NCBI GenBank assembly: GCA_036925085.1
Contig: JAUPFP010000184.1
Coordinates: 1 to 64,000 of the forward strand
Reading direction: 5' to 3'
DNA length: 64,000 bases
From: Brachycybe producta
Taxonomy: Eukaryota; Arthropoda; Diplopoda; Playtdesmida; Andrognathidae
Both the position numbers and the translations under genes were made by a program. How positions within the stretch are numbered: the stretch's first letter is position 1; every line of letters begins with the position of its first letter. Of the stretch, positions 46,633-59,451 are shown piece by piece. The notes under the pieces were generated by a model. That model was given only the letters and a program-made list of their open reading frames with translations. It did not search any database and was not told the origin of the DNA.

Positions 46633-48494
46633 GTTTAACGATTAAGGTTTAACGATTAAGGTTGAACGTTTAAGCTTGAACGTTTAAGGTTGAACGTTTA
46701 AGGTTGAACGTTTAAGGTTGAACGTTTAAGTTTGAACGTTTAAGGTTGAACATTTAAGGTTTCACGTTTAAGGTTTCACGTTTAAGGTGTCACGTTTAAG
46801 GTGTCACGTTTAAGGTTGAACGTTTAAGGTTGAACGTTTTAGGTTGAACGTTTAAGGTTGAACATTTAAGGTTGAACGTTTAAGGTTTCACGTCTAAGGT
46901 TTCACGTCTAAGGTTTCACGTTTAAGGTTGACCGTTTAAGGTTTTACGTTTAAGGTTTCACGTTTAAGGTTTCACGTTTAAGGTTGAACGTTTAAGGTTG
47001 AATGTTTAAGGTTGAACGTTTAAGGTTTAACGTTTAAGGTTGAACATTTAAGGTTGAACGTTTAAGGTTTCACGTTTAAGGTTGACCGTTTAAGGTTTTA
47101 CATTTAAGGTTTCACGTTTAAGGTTTCACGTTTAAGGTTGAACGTTAAAGGTTGATTGTTTAAGGTTGAACGTTTAAGGTTTAACTTTTAAGGTTGAACG
47201 TTTAAGATTGAACGTTTAAGGTTGAACGTTTAAGGTGGAATGTTTAAGGTGGAACGTTTAACATGGAACGTTTAAGGTGGAACGTTTAAGGGTGAACGTT
47301 TAAGGTTGAACATTTAAGGTTGAACATTTAAGGTTGAACGTTTAAGGTTGAACGTTTAAGTTTAAACGTTTAAGGTTTCACGTTTAAGATTCTACTTTTA
47401 AGCTTTCACGTTTAAGGTTTCACGTTTAATGTTGAACGTTTAAGGTTTCACGTTTAAGGTTTCATGTTTAAGGTTTCACGTTTAAGGTTTCACGTTTAAG
47501 GTTGAATGTTTAAGGTTGAACGTTTAAGGTTGAATGTTTAAGGTTTCCCGTTTAAGTTTTCACATTTAAGGTTGAACGTTTAAGGTTTCATGTTTAAGGT
47601 TGAACGTTTATGGTTGAACCTTTAAGGTTTCACATTTAAGGTGGAACGTTTAAGGTTGAACGTTTAAGGTTGAACGTTTAAGGTTGAACGTTTAAGGTTG
47701 AACGTTTAAGGTTGAACGTTTAAGGTTGAACATTTAAGGTTGAACGTTTAAGCTTTCATGTTTAAGGTTGAACATTTAATGTTGAACATTTAAGGTTTAA
47801 CGTTTAAGGTTTCACTTTTAAGGTTGAACGTTTAAGGTTTCACGTTTAAGGTTGAACGTTTAAGGTGGAACGTTTAAGGTTGAACATTTAAGGTTGAACG
47901 TTTAAGGTTGAACGTTTAAGGTTGAACGTTTAAGGTTGAACGTTTAATGTTGAACGTTTAAGGTTGAACGTTTAAGGTTGAACGTTCAAGGTTTAACGAT
48001 TAAGGTTGAACGTTTAAGGTTGAACGTTTAAGGTTGAACGTTTAAGGTTGAACGTTTAAGATTGAACGTTTAAGGTTGAACATTTAAGTTTGAACGTTTA
48101 AGGTTGAACATTTAAGGTTTCACGTTTAAAGTTTCACGTTTAAGGTTTCACGTTTAAGGTGTCACGTTTAAGGTTGAATGTTTTAGGTTGAACGTTTAAG
48201 GTTGAACATTTAAGGTTGAACGTTTAAGGTTTAACGTTTAAGGTTGAATGTTTAAGGTTGAATGTTTAATGTTGAACATTTAATGTTGAACGTTTAAGGT
48301 TTCACGTTTAAGGTTGAACGTTTAAGGTTTCACGTTTAAGATTGAACGTTTAAGGTGTACCATTTAAGGTTGAACGTTTAAGGTTGAACGTTTAAGGTTG
48401 AACGTTTATGGTTGAACGTTTAAGGTTGAACGTTTAAGGTTGAACGTTTAAGGTTGAACATTTAAGGTTGAACGTTTAAGGTTGAATGTTTAAG
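46633..48494 (+). repeat. 170-monomer unit, copy 2 with two internal deletions
   Basis: Same start and order as copy 1, with GATTCTAC at 47,388 and AGCTTTCATG at 47,751, both offset 2,380 bp. Just after 47,760 the offset drops to 1,960, a loss of exactly 30 monomers that removes most of the Y block. Near 48,230 a further 7 monomers are lost (the GTCTAAGG to second TTTCACG group plus one consensus monomer). The total length is 1,862 bp, 133 monomers. Confidence 0.87.
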
Positions 48495-50930
48495 GTTTAA
48501 CGATTAAGGTTTAACGATTAAGGTTGAACGTTTAAGCTTGAACGTTTAAGGTTGAACGTTTAAGGTTGAACGTTTAAGGTTGAACGTTTAAGTTTGAACG
48601 TTTAAGGTTGAACATTTAAGGTTTCACGTTTAAGGTTTCACGTTTAAGGTGTCACGTTTAAGGTGTCACGTTTAAGGTTGAACGTTTAAGGTTGAACGTT
48701 TTAGGTTGAACGTTTAAGGTTGAACATTTAAGGTTGAACGTTTAAGGTTTCACGTCTAAGGTTTCACGTCTAAGGTTTCACGTTTAAGGTTGACCGTTTA
48801 AGGTTTTACGTTTAAGGTTTCACGTTTAAGGTTTCACGTTTAAGGTTGAACGTTTAAGGTTGAATGTTTAAGGTTGAACGTTTAAGGTTTAACGTTTAAG
48901 GTTGAACATTTAAGGTTGAACGTTTAAGGTTTCACGTTTAAGGTTGACCGTTTAAGGTTTTACATTTAAGGTTTCACGTTTAAGGTTTCACGTTTAAGGT
49001 TGAACGTTAAAGGTTGATTGTTTAAGGTTGAACGTTTAAGGTTTAACTTTTAAGGTTGAACGTTTAAGATTGAACGTTTAAGGTTGAACGTTTAAGGTGG
49101 AATGTTTAAGGTGGAACGTTTAACATGGAACGTTTAAGGTGGAACGTTTAAGGGTGAACGTTTAAGGTTGAACATTTAAGGTTGAACGTTTAAGGTTGAA
49201 CGTTTAAGTTTAAACGTTTAAGGTTTCACGTTTAAGATTCTACTTTTAAGCTTTCACGTTTAAGGTTTCACGTTTAATGTTGAACGTTTAAGGTTTCACG
49301 TTTAAGGTTTCATGTTTAAGGTTTCACGTTTAAGGTTTCACGTTTAAGGTTGAATGTTTAAGGTTGAACGTTTAAGGTTGAATGTTTAAGGTTTCCCGTT
49401 TAAGTTTTCACATTTAAGGTTGAACGTTTAAGGTTTCATGTTTAAGGTTGAACGTTTATGGTTGAACCTTTAAGGTTTCACATTTAAGGTGGAACGTTTA
49501 AGGTTGAACGTTTAAGGTTGAACGTTTAAGGTTGAACGTTTAAGGTTGAACGTTTAAGGTTGAACGTTTAAGGTTGAACGTTTAAGGTTGAACGTTTAAG
49601 GTTGAACATTTAAGGTTGAACGTTTAAGCTTTCATGTTTAAGGTTTCACGTTTAAATTTGAACGTTTAAGGTTTTACGTTTATGGTTGAATGTTTAATGT
49701 TGAACGTTTAAGGTTGAACGTTTAATGTTGAACGTTTAAGGTTGAACGTTTAAGGTTGAATGTTTAAGGTTGAATGTTTAAGGTTGAATGTTTAATGTTG
49801 AACATTTAAGGTTGAAAATTTAAGGTTGAACGTTTAAGGTTTCACGTTTAAGGTTGAACGTTTAAGGTTGAACGTTTAAGGTTGAACGTTTAAGGTTGAA
49901 CGTTTAAGGTTGAACGTTTAAGGTTGAACGTTTAAGGTTGAACGTTTAAGGTTGAACGTTTAAGGTTGAACGTTTAAGGTTGAACGTTTAAGGTGGAACG
50001 TTTAAGGTTGAACGTTTAAGGTTGAACATTTAAGGTTGAATGTTTAAGGTTGAATGTTTAATGTTGAACATTTAATGTTGAACATTTAAGGTTAAACGTT
50101 TAAGGTTTCACTTTTAAGGTTGAACGTTTAAGGTTTCACGTTTAAGGTTGAACGTTTAAGGTGGAACGTTTAAGGTTGAACGTTTAAGGTTGAACGTTTA
50201 AGGTTGAACGTTTAAGGTTGAACGTTTAAGGTTGAACGTTTAAGGTTGAACGTTTAAGGTTGAACGTTCAAGGTTGAACGTTCAAGGTTTAACGATTAAG
50301 GTTGAACGTTTAAGGTTGAACGTTTAAGGTTGAACGTTTAAGGTTGAACGTTTAAGGTTGAACGTTTAAGGTTGAACATTTAAGTTTGAACGTTTAAGGT
50401 TGAACATTTAAGGTTTCACGTTTAAAGTTTCACGTTTAAGGTTTCACGTTTAAGGTGTCACGTTTAAGGTTGAATGTTTTAGGTTGAACGTTTAAGGTTG
50501 AACATTTAAGGTTGAACGTTTAAGGTTTCACGTCTAAGGTTTCACGTTTAAGGTTGACCGTTTAAGGTTTTACATTTAAGGTTTCACGTTTAAGGTTTCA
50601 CGTTTAAGGTTGAACGTTTAAGGTTTAACGTTTAAGGTTGAATGTTTAAGGTTGAATGTTTAATGTTGAACATTTAATGTTGAACATTTAATGTTGAACA
50701 TTTAAGGTTGAACGTTTAAGGTTTCACGTTTAAGGTTGAACGTTTAAGGTTTCACGTTTAAGATTGAACGTTTAAGGTGTACCATTTAAGGTTGAACGTT
50801 TAAGGTTGAACGTTTAAGGTTGAACGTTTATGGTTGAACGTTTAAGGTTGAACGTTTAAGGTTGAACGTTTAAGGTTGAACATTTAAGGTTGAACGTTTA
50901 AGGTTGAACGTTTAAGGTTGAACGTTTAAG
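48495..50930 (+). repeat. 170-monomer unit, copy 3
   Basis: Third tandem copy. It is full length in the Y region (49,600-49,823, ending GGTTGAAAATTTAA) and has the GTCTAAGG group that copy 2 lost. GATTCTAC lies at 49,236. Extra GTTCAAGG and TTTAATGTTGAACATTT monomers occur near 50,270 and 50,680. It ends at a single GGTTTAACGATT rather than the pair. Confidence 0.83.
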
Positions 50931-53149
50931 GTTTAACGATTAAGGTTGAACGTTTAAGGTTGAACGTTTAAGGTTGAACATTTAAGGTTGAACGTTTAAG
51001 GTTGAACGTTTAAGTTTGAACGTTTAAGGTTGAACATTTAAGGTTTCACGTTTAAAGTTTCACGTTTAAGGTTTCACGTTTAAGGTGTCACGTTTAAGGT
51101 TGAACGTTTAAGGTTGAACGTTTTAGGTTGAACACTTAAGGTTGAACATTTAAGGTTGAACGTTTAAGGTTGAACGTTTAAGGTTGACCGTTTAAGGTTT
51201 TACATTTAAGGTTTCACGTTTAAGGTTTCACGTTTAAGGTTGAACGTTTAAGGTTGAATGTTTAAGGTTGAACGTTTAAGGTTTAACGTTTAAGGTTGAA
51301 CGTTTAAGGTTGAACGTTTAAGGTTGAACGTTTAAGGTTGAACGTTTAAGGTGGAATGTTTAAGGTGGAATGTTTAAGGTGGAACGTTTAAGGATGAACG
51401 TTTAAGGTTGAACGTTTCAGTTTAAACGTTTAAGGTTTCACGTTTAAGATTCTACTTTTAAGCTTTCACGTTTAAGGTTTCACGTTTAATGTTGAACGAT
51501 TAAGGTTTCATGTTTAAGGTTTCACGTTTAAGGTTTCACGTTTAAGGTTGAATGTTTAACATTGAACATTTAAGGTTGAACGTTTAAGTTTGACGTTTAA
51601 GGTTGAACATTTACGGTTTCACGTTTAAAGTTTCACGTTTAAGATTTCATGTTTAAGGTGTCACGTTTAAGGTTGAACGTTTAAGGTTGAACGTTTAAGG
51701 TTGAACGTTTAAGGTTGAATGTTTAAGGTTGCACGTTTAAGGTTGAAGGTTTAGGTTGAACGTTTAAGGTTGAATGTTTAAGGTTGAACATTTAAGGTTG
51801 AACGTTTAAGGTTGAACGTATAAGGTTGAACGTTTAAGGTTGGACGTTTAAGGTTGAACATTTAAAGTTGAACGTCTAAGGTTTCACGTTTAAGGTTGAC
51901 CGTTTAAGGTTTTACATTTAAGGTTTCACGTTTAAGGTTTCACGTTTAAATTTGAACGTTTAAGGTTTTACGTTTATGGTTGAATGTTTAATGTTGAACG
52001 TTTAAGGTTGAACGTTTAATTTTGAACGTTTAAGGTTTCACGTTTAAGGTTGAATGTTTAAGGTTGAACGTTTAAGGTTGAACGTTTAAGTTTGAACGTT
52101 TAAGGTTGAACATTTAAGGTTTCACGTTTAAAGTTTCACGTTTAAGGTTTCACGTTTAAGGTGTCATGTTTAAGGTTGAACGTTTAAGGTTGAACGTTTA
52201 AGGTTGAACGTTTAAGGTTGAACATTTAAGGTTGAACCTTTAAGGTTTCACGTTTAAGGTGGAACGTTTAAGGTTGAACGTTTAAGGTTGAACGTTTAAG
52301 GTTGAACGTTTAAGGTTGAACGTTTAAGGTTTCACGTCTAAGGTTTCACGTTTAAGGTTGACCGATTAAGGTTTTACATTTAAGGTTTCACGTTTAAGGT
52401 TTCACGTTTAAGGTTGAACGTTTAAGGTTGAACGTTTAAGGTTGAATGTTTAAGGTTGAATGTTTAATGTTGAACATTTAATGTTGAACATTTAAGGCTG
52501 AACGTTTAAGGTTTCACTTTTAAGGTTGAACGTTTAAGGTTTCACGTTTAAGGTTGAACGTTTAAGGTGGAACAATTAAGGTTGAACGTTTAAGGTTGAA
52601 CGTTTAAGGTTGAACGTTTAAGGTTGAAAGTTTAAGGTTTAACGATTAAGGTTGAACGTTTAAGGTTGAACGTTTAAGGTTGAACGTTTAAGGTTGAACG
52701 TTTAAGGTTGAACGTTTAAGTTTGAACGTTTAAGGTTGAACATTTAAGGTTTCACGTTTAAAGTTTCACGTTTAAGGTTTCACATTTAAGGTGTCACGTT
52801 TAAGGTTGAACGTTTAAGGTTGAACGTTTTAGGTTGAACGTTTAAGGTTGAACATTTAAGGTTGAACGTTTAAGGTTTCACGTCTAAGGTTTCACGTTTA
52901 AGGTTGACCGTTTAAGGTTTTACATTTAAGGTTTCACGTTTAAGGTTTCACGTTTAAGGTTGAACGTTTAAGGTTGAATGTTTAAGGTTGAACGTTTAAG
53001 GTTTAACGTTTAAGGTTGAACGTTTAAGGTTGAACGTTTAAGGTTGAACATTTAAGGTGGAATGTTTAAGGTGGAACGTTTAAGGTGGAACGTTTAAGGG
53101 TGAACGTTTAAGGTTGAACATTTAAGGTTGAACGTTTAAGGTTGAACGT
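50931..53149 (+). repeat. V-family and shortened X-like blocks
   Basis: Includes GTGTCACG, GGTTGACCG, TTTTACATTT, GGTGGAATG pairs, TTTCAGTTTAAACG and GATTCTAC (51,448). It also holds the 1-bp-deleted GTTTGACG near 51,590, a 13-bp GAAGGTTTAGG near 51,745 and GGTTGCACG. A Y-like fragment (AAATTTGAACG, TTTTACGTTTATGG) sits near 51,950 without its AGCTTTCAC start. Confidence 0.73.
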
Positions 53150-55440
53150 TTCAGTTTAAACGTTTAAGGTTTCACGTTTAAGATTCTACTTTTAAGCTTT
53201 CACGTTTAAAGTTTCACGTTTAATGTTGAACGATTAAGGTTTCGTGTTTAAGGTTTCACGTTTAAGGTTTCACGTTTAAGGTTGAATGTTTAACGTTGAA
53301 CGTTTAAGGTTGAACGTTTAAGTTTGACGTTTAAGGTTGAACATTTAAGGTTGAACGTTTAAGGTTGAACGTTTAAGGTTGAACGTTTAAGGTTGAACGT
53401 TTAAGGTTGAACATTTAAGGTTGAACCTTTAAGGTTTCACGTTTAAGTTTGAACGTTTAAGGTTGAACATTTAAGATGGAACGTTTAAGGTGGAACGTTT
53501 AAGGTTGAACGTTTAAGGTTGAACGTTTAAGGTGGAACGTTTAAGGTTTCACATTTAAGGTTGAATGTTTAAGGTTGAACGTTTAAGGTTGAACATTTAA
53601 GGTTGAACGTTTAAGTTTGAACGTTTAAGGTTGAACATTTAAGGTTTCACGTTTAAAGTTTCACGTTTAAGGTTTCACGTTTAAGGTGTCATGTTTAAGG
53701 TTGAACGTTTAAGGTTGAACGTTTAAGGTTGAACGTTTAAGGTTGAACGTTTAAGGTTGAACGTTTAAGGTTGAACGTTTAAGGTTGAACGTTTAAGGTT
53801 GAACGTTTAAGGTTGAAGGTTTAGGTTGAACGTTTAAGGTTGAACGTTTAAGGTTGAACATTTAAGGTTGAACGTTTAAGGTTGAACGTTTAAGGTTGAA
53901 CGTTTAAGGTTGAACCTTTAAGGTTTCACGTTTAAGGTGAAACGTTTAAGGTTGAACGTTTAAGGTTGAACGTTTAAGGTTGAACGTTTAAGGTTGAACG
54001 TTTAAGCTTGAACATTTAAGGTTGAACGTTTAAGCTTTCACGTTTAAAGTTTCATGTTTAAATTTGAACGTTTAAGGTTTTACGTTTAAGGTTGAATGTT
54101 TAATGTTGAACGTTTAAGGTTGAACGTTTAAGGTGGAACGTTTAAGGTTGAACGTTTAAGGTTGAACGTTTAAGGTTGAACGTTTAAGGTTGACTGTTTA
54201 AGGTTGAATGTTTAAGGTTGAATGTTTAATGTTGAACATTTAATGTTGAACATTTAAGGTTGAACGTTTAAGGTTTCACGTTTAAGGTTGAACGTTTAAG
54301 GTTGAACGTTTAAGGTTGAACGTTTAAGGTGGAACGTTTAAGGTTGAACGTTTAAGGTTGAACGTTTAAGGTTGAACGTTTAAGGTTTAACGATTAAGGT
54401 TTAACGATTAAGGTTGAACGTTTAAGCTTGAACGTTTAAGGTTGAACGTTTAAGGTTGAACGTTTAAGGTTGAACGTTTAAGTTTGAACGTTTAAGGTTG
54501 AACATTTAAGGTTTCACGTTTAAGGTTTCACGTTTAAGGTGTCACGTTTAAGGTGTCACATTTAAGGTGTCACGTTTAAGGTGTCACGTTTAAGGTTGAA
54601 CGTTTAAGGTTGAACGTTTTAGGTTGAACGTTTAAGGTTGAACATTTAAGGTTGAACGTTTACGGTTTCACGTCTAAGGTTTCACGTCTAAGGTTTCACG
54701 TTTAAGGTTGACCGTTTAAGGTTTTACGTTTAAGGTTTCACGTTTAAGGTTTCACGTTTAAGGTTGAACGTTTAAGGTTGAATGTTTAAGGTTGAACGTT
54801 TAAGGTTTAACGTTTAAGGTTGAACGTTTAAGGTTGAACGTTTAAGGTTTCACGTTTAAGGTTGACCGTTTAAGGTTTTACATTTAAGGTTTCACGTTTA
54901 AGGTTTCACGTTTAAGGTTGAACGTTAAAGGTTGATTGTTTAAGGTTGAACGTTTAAGGTTTAACGTTTAAGGTTGAACGTTTAAGGTTGAACGTTTAAG
55001 GTTGAACGTTTAAGGTTGAACGTTTAAGGTGGAATGTTTAAGGTGGAACGTTTAACGTGGAACGTTTAAGGTGGAACGTTTAAGGGTGAACGTTTAAGGT
55101 TGAACATTTTAAGGTTGAACATTTAAGGTTGAACGTTTAAGGTTGAACGTTTAAGTTTAAACGTTTAAGGTTTCACGTTTAAGATTCTACTTTTAAGCTT
55201 TCACGTTTAAGGTTTCACGTTTAATGTTGAACGTTTAAGGTTTCACGTTTAAGGTTTCATGTTTAAGGTTTCACGTTTAAGGTTTCACGTTTAAGGTTGA
55301 ATGTTTAAGGTTGAACGTTTAAGGTTGAATGTTTAAGGTTTCCCGTTTAAGTTTTCACATTTAAGGTTGAACGTTTAAGGTTTCATGTTTAAGGTTGAAC
55401 GTTTATGGTTGAACCTTTAAGGTTTCACATTTAAGGTGGA
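53150..55440 (+). repeat. 8,567-bp offset repeat, copy 1
   Basis: GATTCTAC (53,182), TTTCGTG (53,241), AGCTTTCAC (54,033) and paired GGTTTAACGATT (54,385) all recur exactly 8,567 bp later. A second GATTCTAC at 55,183 recurs at 8,552 bp. The 15-bp difference is one monomer plus a 1-bp insertion in this copy near 55,107. Confidence 0.85.
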
Positions 55441-57740
55441 ACATATTAAGGTTGAACGATTAAGGTTGAACGTTTAAGGTTGAACGTTTAAGATTGAACG
55501 TTTAAGGTTGAACGTTTAAGGTTGAACGTTTAAGGTTGAACGTTTAAGGTTTGAACATTTAAGGTTGAACGTTTAAGCTTTCATGTTTAAGGTTTCACAT
55601 TTAAATTTGAACGTTTAAGGTTTTACCGTTTATGGTTGAATGTTTAATGTTGAACGTTTAAGGTTGAACGTTTAATGTTGAACGTTTAAGGTTGAACGTT
55701 TAAGGTGAATGTTTAAGGTTGAATGTTTAAGGTTGAATGTTTTATGTTGAACATTTAAGGTGAAAATTTAAGGTTGAACGTTTAAGGTTTCACGTTTAAG
55801 GTTGAACGTTTAAGGTTGAACGTTTAAGGTTGAACGTTTAAGGTTGAACGTTTAAGGTTGAACGTTTAAGGTTGAACGTTTAAGGTTGAACGTTTAAGGT
55901 TGAACGTTTAAGGTTGAACGTTTAAGGTGAACGTTTAAGGTTGAACGTTTAAGGTTGAACGTTTAAGGTGGAACGTTTAAGGTTGAACGTTTAAGGTTGA
56001 ACATTTAAGGTTGAATGTTTAAGGTTGAATGTTTAAGGTTGAATGTTTAGAGTTGAACATTTAATGTTGAACATTTAAGGTTGAACGTTTAAGGTTTCAC
56101 TTTTAAGGTTGAACGTTTAAGGTTTCACGTTTAAGGTTGAACGTTTAAGGTGGAACGTTTAAGGTTGAACGTTTAAGGTTGAACGTTTAAGGTTGAACGT
56201 TTAAGGTTGAACGTTTAAGGTTGAACGTTTAAGGTTGAACGTTTAAGGTTGAACGTTTAAGGTTGAACGTTCAAGGTTTAACGATTAAGGTTGAACGTTA
56301 AGGTTGAACGTTTAAGGTTGAACGTTTAAGGTTGAACGTTTAAGGTTGAACATTTAAGTTTGAACGTTTAAGGTTGAACATTTAAGGTTTCACGTTTAAA
56401 GTTTCACGTTTAAGGGTTCACGTTTAAGGTGTCACGTTTAAGGTGTCACGGTTTAAGGTGTCACGTTTAAGGTTGAATGTTTTAGGTTGAACGTTTAAGG
56501 TTGAACATTTAAGGTTGAACGTTTAAGGTTTCACGTCTAAGGTTTCATGTTTAAGGTTGACCGTTTAAGGTTTTACATTTAAGGTTTCACGTTTAAGGTT
56601 TCACGTTTAAGGTTTCACTTTTAAGGTTGAACGTTTAAGGTTTAACGTTTAAGGTTGAATGTTTAAGGTTGAATGTTTAATGTTGAACATTTAATGTTGA
56701 ACATTTAAGGTTGAACGTTTAAGGTTTCACGTTTAAGGTTGAACGTTTAAGGTTTCACGTTTAAGATTGAACGTTTAAGGTGGACCATTTAAGGTTGAAC
56801 GTTTAAGGTTGAATGTTTAAGGTTGAATGTTTAATGTTAAACATTTAAGGTTGAAAATTTAAGGTTGAACGTTTAAGGTTTCACGTTTAAGGTTGAACGT
56901 TTAAGGTTGAACGTTTAAGGTTGAACGTTTAAGGTTGAACGTTTAAGGTTGAACGTTTAAGGTTGAACGTTTAAGGTTGAACGTTAAGATTGAACGTTTC
57001 AGGGTGAACGTTTAAGGTTGAACGTTTAAGGTTGAACGTTTAAGGTTGAACGTTTAAGGTTGAACGTTTAAGGTGGAACGTTTAAGGTTGAACGTTTAAG
57101 GTTGAACATTTAAGGTTGAATGTTTAAGGTTGAATGTTTAAGGTTGAATGTTTAATGTTGAACATTTAATGTTGAACATTTAAGGTTGAACGTTTAAGGT
57201 TTCACTTTTAAGGTTGAACGTTTTAAGGTTTCACGTTTAAGGTTGAACGTTTAAGGTGGAACGTTTAAGGTTGAACGTTTAAGGTTGAACGTTTAAGGTT
57301 GAAACGTTTAAGGTTGAACGTTTAAGGTTGAACGTTTAAGGTTGAACGTTTAAGGTTGAACGTTTAAGGTTGAACGTTCAAGGTTTAACGATTAAGGTTG
57401 AACGTTTAAGGTTGAACGTTTAAGGTTGAACGTTTGAGGTTGAACGTTTAAGGTTGAACATTTAAGTTTGAACGTTTAAGGTTGAACATTTAAGGTTTCA
57501 CGTTTTAAAGTTTCACGTTTAAGGTTTCACGTTTAAGGTGTCACGTTTAAGGTTGAATGTTTTAGGTTGAACGTTTAAGGTTGAACATTTAAGGTTGAAC
57601 GTTTAAGGTTTCACGTCTAAGGTTTCACGTTTAAGGTTGACCGTTTAAGGTTTTACGTTTAAGGTTTCACGTTTAAGGTTTCACGTTTAAGGTTGAACGT
57701 TTAAGGTTTAACGTTTTAAGGTTGAATGTTTAAGGGTTGA
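55441..57740 (+). repeat. Indel-rich block
   Basis: V-family and Y-type monomers carrying about a dozen single-base insertions and deletions. Examples are ACATATTAAGG, GGTTTGAAC, TTTTACCG, GGTGAATG, GGTGAAAATTT, CACGGTTT, GTTTTAAGG and GAAACG. The density is far above the neighbouring regions. Unlike 10.6-12.0 kb, both gains and losses occur. Poor polishing or relaxed selection for register are both possible. Confidence 0.76.
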
Positions 57741-58501
57741 ATGTTTAATGTTGAACATTTAATGTTGAACATTTAAGGTTGAACGTTTAAGGTTTCACGT
57801 TTAAGGTTGAAAGTTTAAGGTTTCACGTTTAAGATTGAACGTTTAAGGTGGACCATTTAAGGTTGAACGTTTAAGGTTGAACGTTTAAGGTTGAACGTTT
57901 AAGGTTGAACGTTTAAGGTTAAACGTTTAAGGTTGAACGTTTAAGGTTGAACGTTTAAGGTTGAACGTTTAAGGTTGAACGTTTAAGGTTGAACGTTTAA
58001 GGTTGAACGTTTAAGGTTGAACGTTTAAGGTTTAACGATTAAGGTTGAACGTTTAAGGTTGAACGTTTAAGGTTGAACGTTTAAGGTTGAACGTTTAAGG
58101 TTGAACGTTTAAGTTTGAACGTTTAAGGTTGAACATTTAAGGTTTCACGTTTAAAGTTTCACGTTTAAGGTTTCACGTTTAAGGTGTCACGTTTAAGGTT
58201 GAACGTTTTAGGTTGAACGTTTAAGGTTGAACATTTAAGGTTGAACGTTTAAGGTTGAACGTTTAAGGTTGACCGTTTAAGGTTTTACATTTAAGGTTTC
58301 ACGTTTAAGGTTTCACGTTTAAGGTTGAACGTTTAGGGTTGAATGTTTAAGGTTGAACGTTTAAGGTTTAACGTTTAAGGTTGAACGTTTAAGGTTGAAC
58401 GTTTAAGGTTGAACGTTTAAGGTTGAACGTTTAAGGTGGAATGTTTAAGGTGGAATGTTTAAGGTGGAACGTTTAAGGATGAACGTTTAAGGTTGAACGT
58501 T
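57741..58501 (+). repeat. V-family block
   Basis: Ordinary V order: paired TTTAATGTTGAACATTT, GGTGGACCATTT, a consensus run, GGTTTAACGATT, GTGTCACG, GTTTTAGG, GGTTGACCG, TTTTACATTT, GGTGGAATG pairs and AAGGATGAACG. Confidence 0.74.
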
Positions 58502-59451
58502 TCAGTTTAAACGTTTAAGGTTTCACGTTTAAGATTCTACTTTTAAGCTTTCACGTTTAAGGTTTCACGTTTAATGTTGAACGATTAAGGTTTCATGTTT
58601 AAGGTTTCACGTTTAAGGTTTCACGTTTAAGGTTGAATGTTTAACGTTGAACATTTAAGGTTGAACGTTTAAGTTTGACTTTTAAGGTTGAACATTTAAG
58701 GTTTCACGTTTAAAGTTTCACGTTTAAGATTTCATGTTTAAGGTGTCACGTTTAAGGTTGAACGTTTAAGGTTGAACGTTTAAGGTTGAACGTTTAAGGT
58801 TGAACGTTTAAGGTTGAACGTTTAAGGTTGAATGTTTAAGGTTGAATGTTTAAGGTTGAAGGTTTAGGTTGAACGTTTAAGGTTGAATGTTTAAGGTTGA
58901 ACATTTAAGGTTGAACGTTTACGGTTGAACGTTTAAGGTTGAACGTTTAAGGTTGAACGTTTAAGGTTGAACGTTTAAGGTTGAACATTTAAGGTTGAAC
59001 CTTTAAGGTTTCACATTTAAGTTTGAACGTTTAAGGTTGAACATTTAAGGTGGAACGTTTAAGGTGGAACGTTTAAGGTTGCACGTTTAAGGTTGAACGT
59101 TTAAGGTGGAACGTTTAAGGTTTCACGTTTAAGGTTGAATGTTTAAGGTTCAACATTTAAGGTTGAACGTTTAAGTTTGAACGTTTAAGGTTGAACATTT
59201 AAGGTTTCACGTTTAAAGTTTCACGTTTAAGGTTTCACGTTTAAGGTGTCATGTTTAAGGTTGAACGTTTAAGGTTGAACGTTTAAGGTTGAACGTTTAG
59301 GGTTGAATGTTTAAGGTTGAACGTTTAAGGTTTAACGTTTAAGGTTGAACGTTTAAGGTTGAACGTTTAAGGTTGAACGTTTAAGGTGGAATGTTTAAGG
59401 TGGAATGTTTAAGGTGGAACGTTTAAGGATGAACGTTTAAGGTTGAACGTT
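58502..59451 (+). repeat. 68-monomer unit (950 bp), copy 1
   Basis: Starts at TCAGTTTAAACG (58,502), with GATTCTAC at 58,533. It is 952 bp less 2, explained by two visible 1-bp-deleted monomers, GTTTGACTTTT (near 58,676) and GAAGGTTTAGG (near 58,859). It includes GGTTGCACG and GTGTCATG. Confidence 0.84.
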
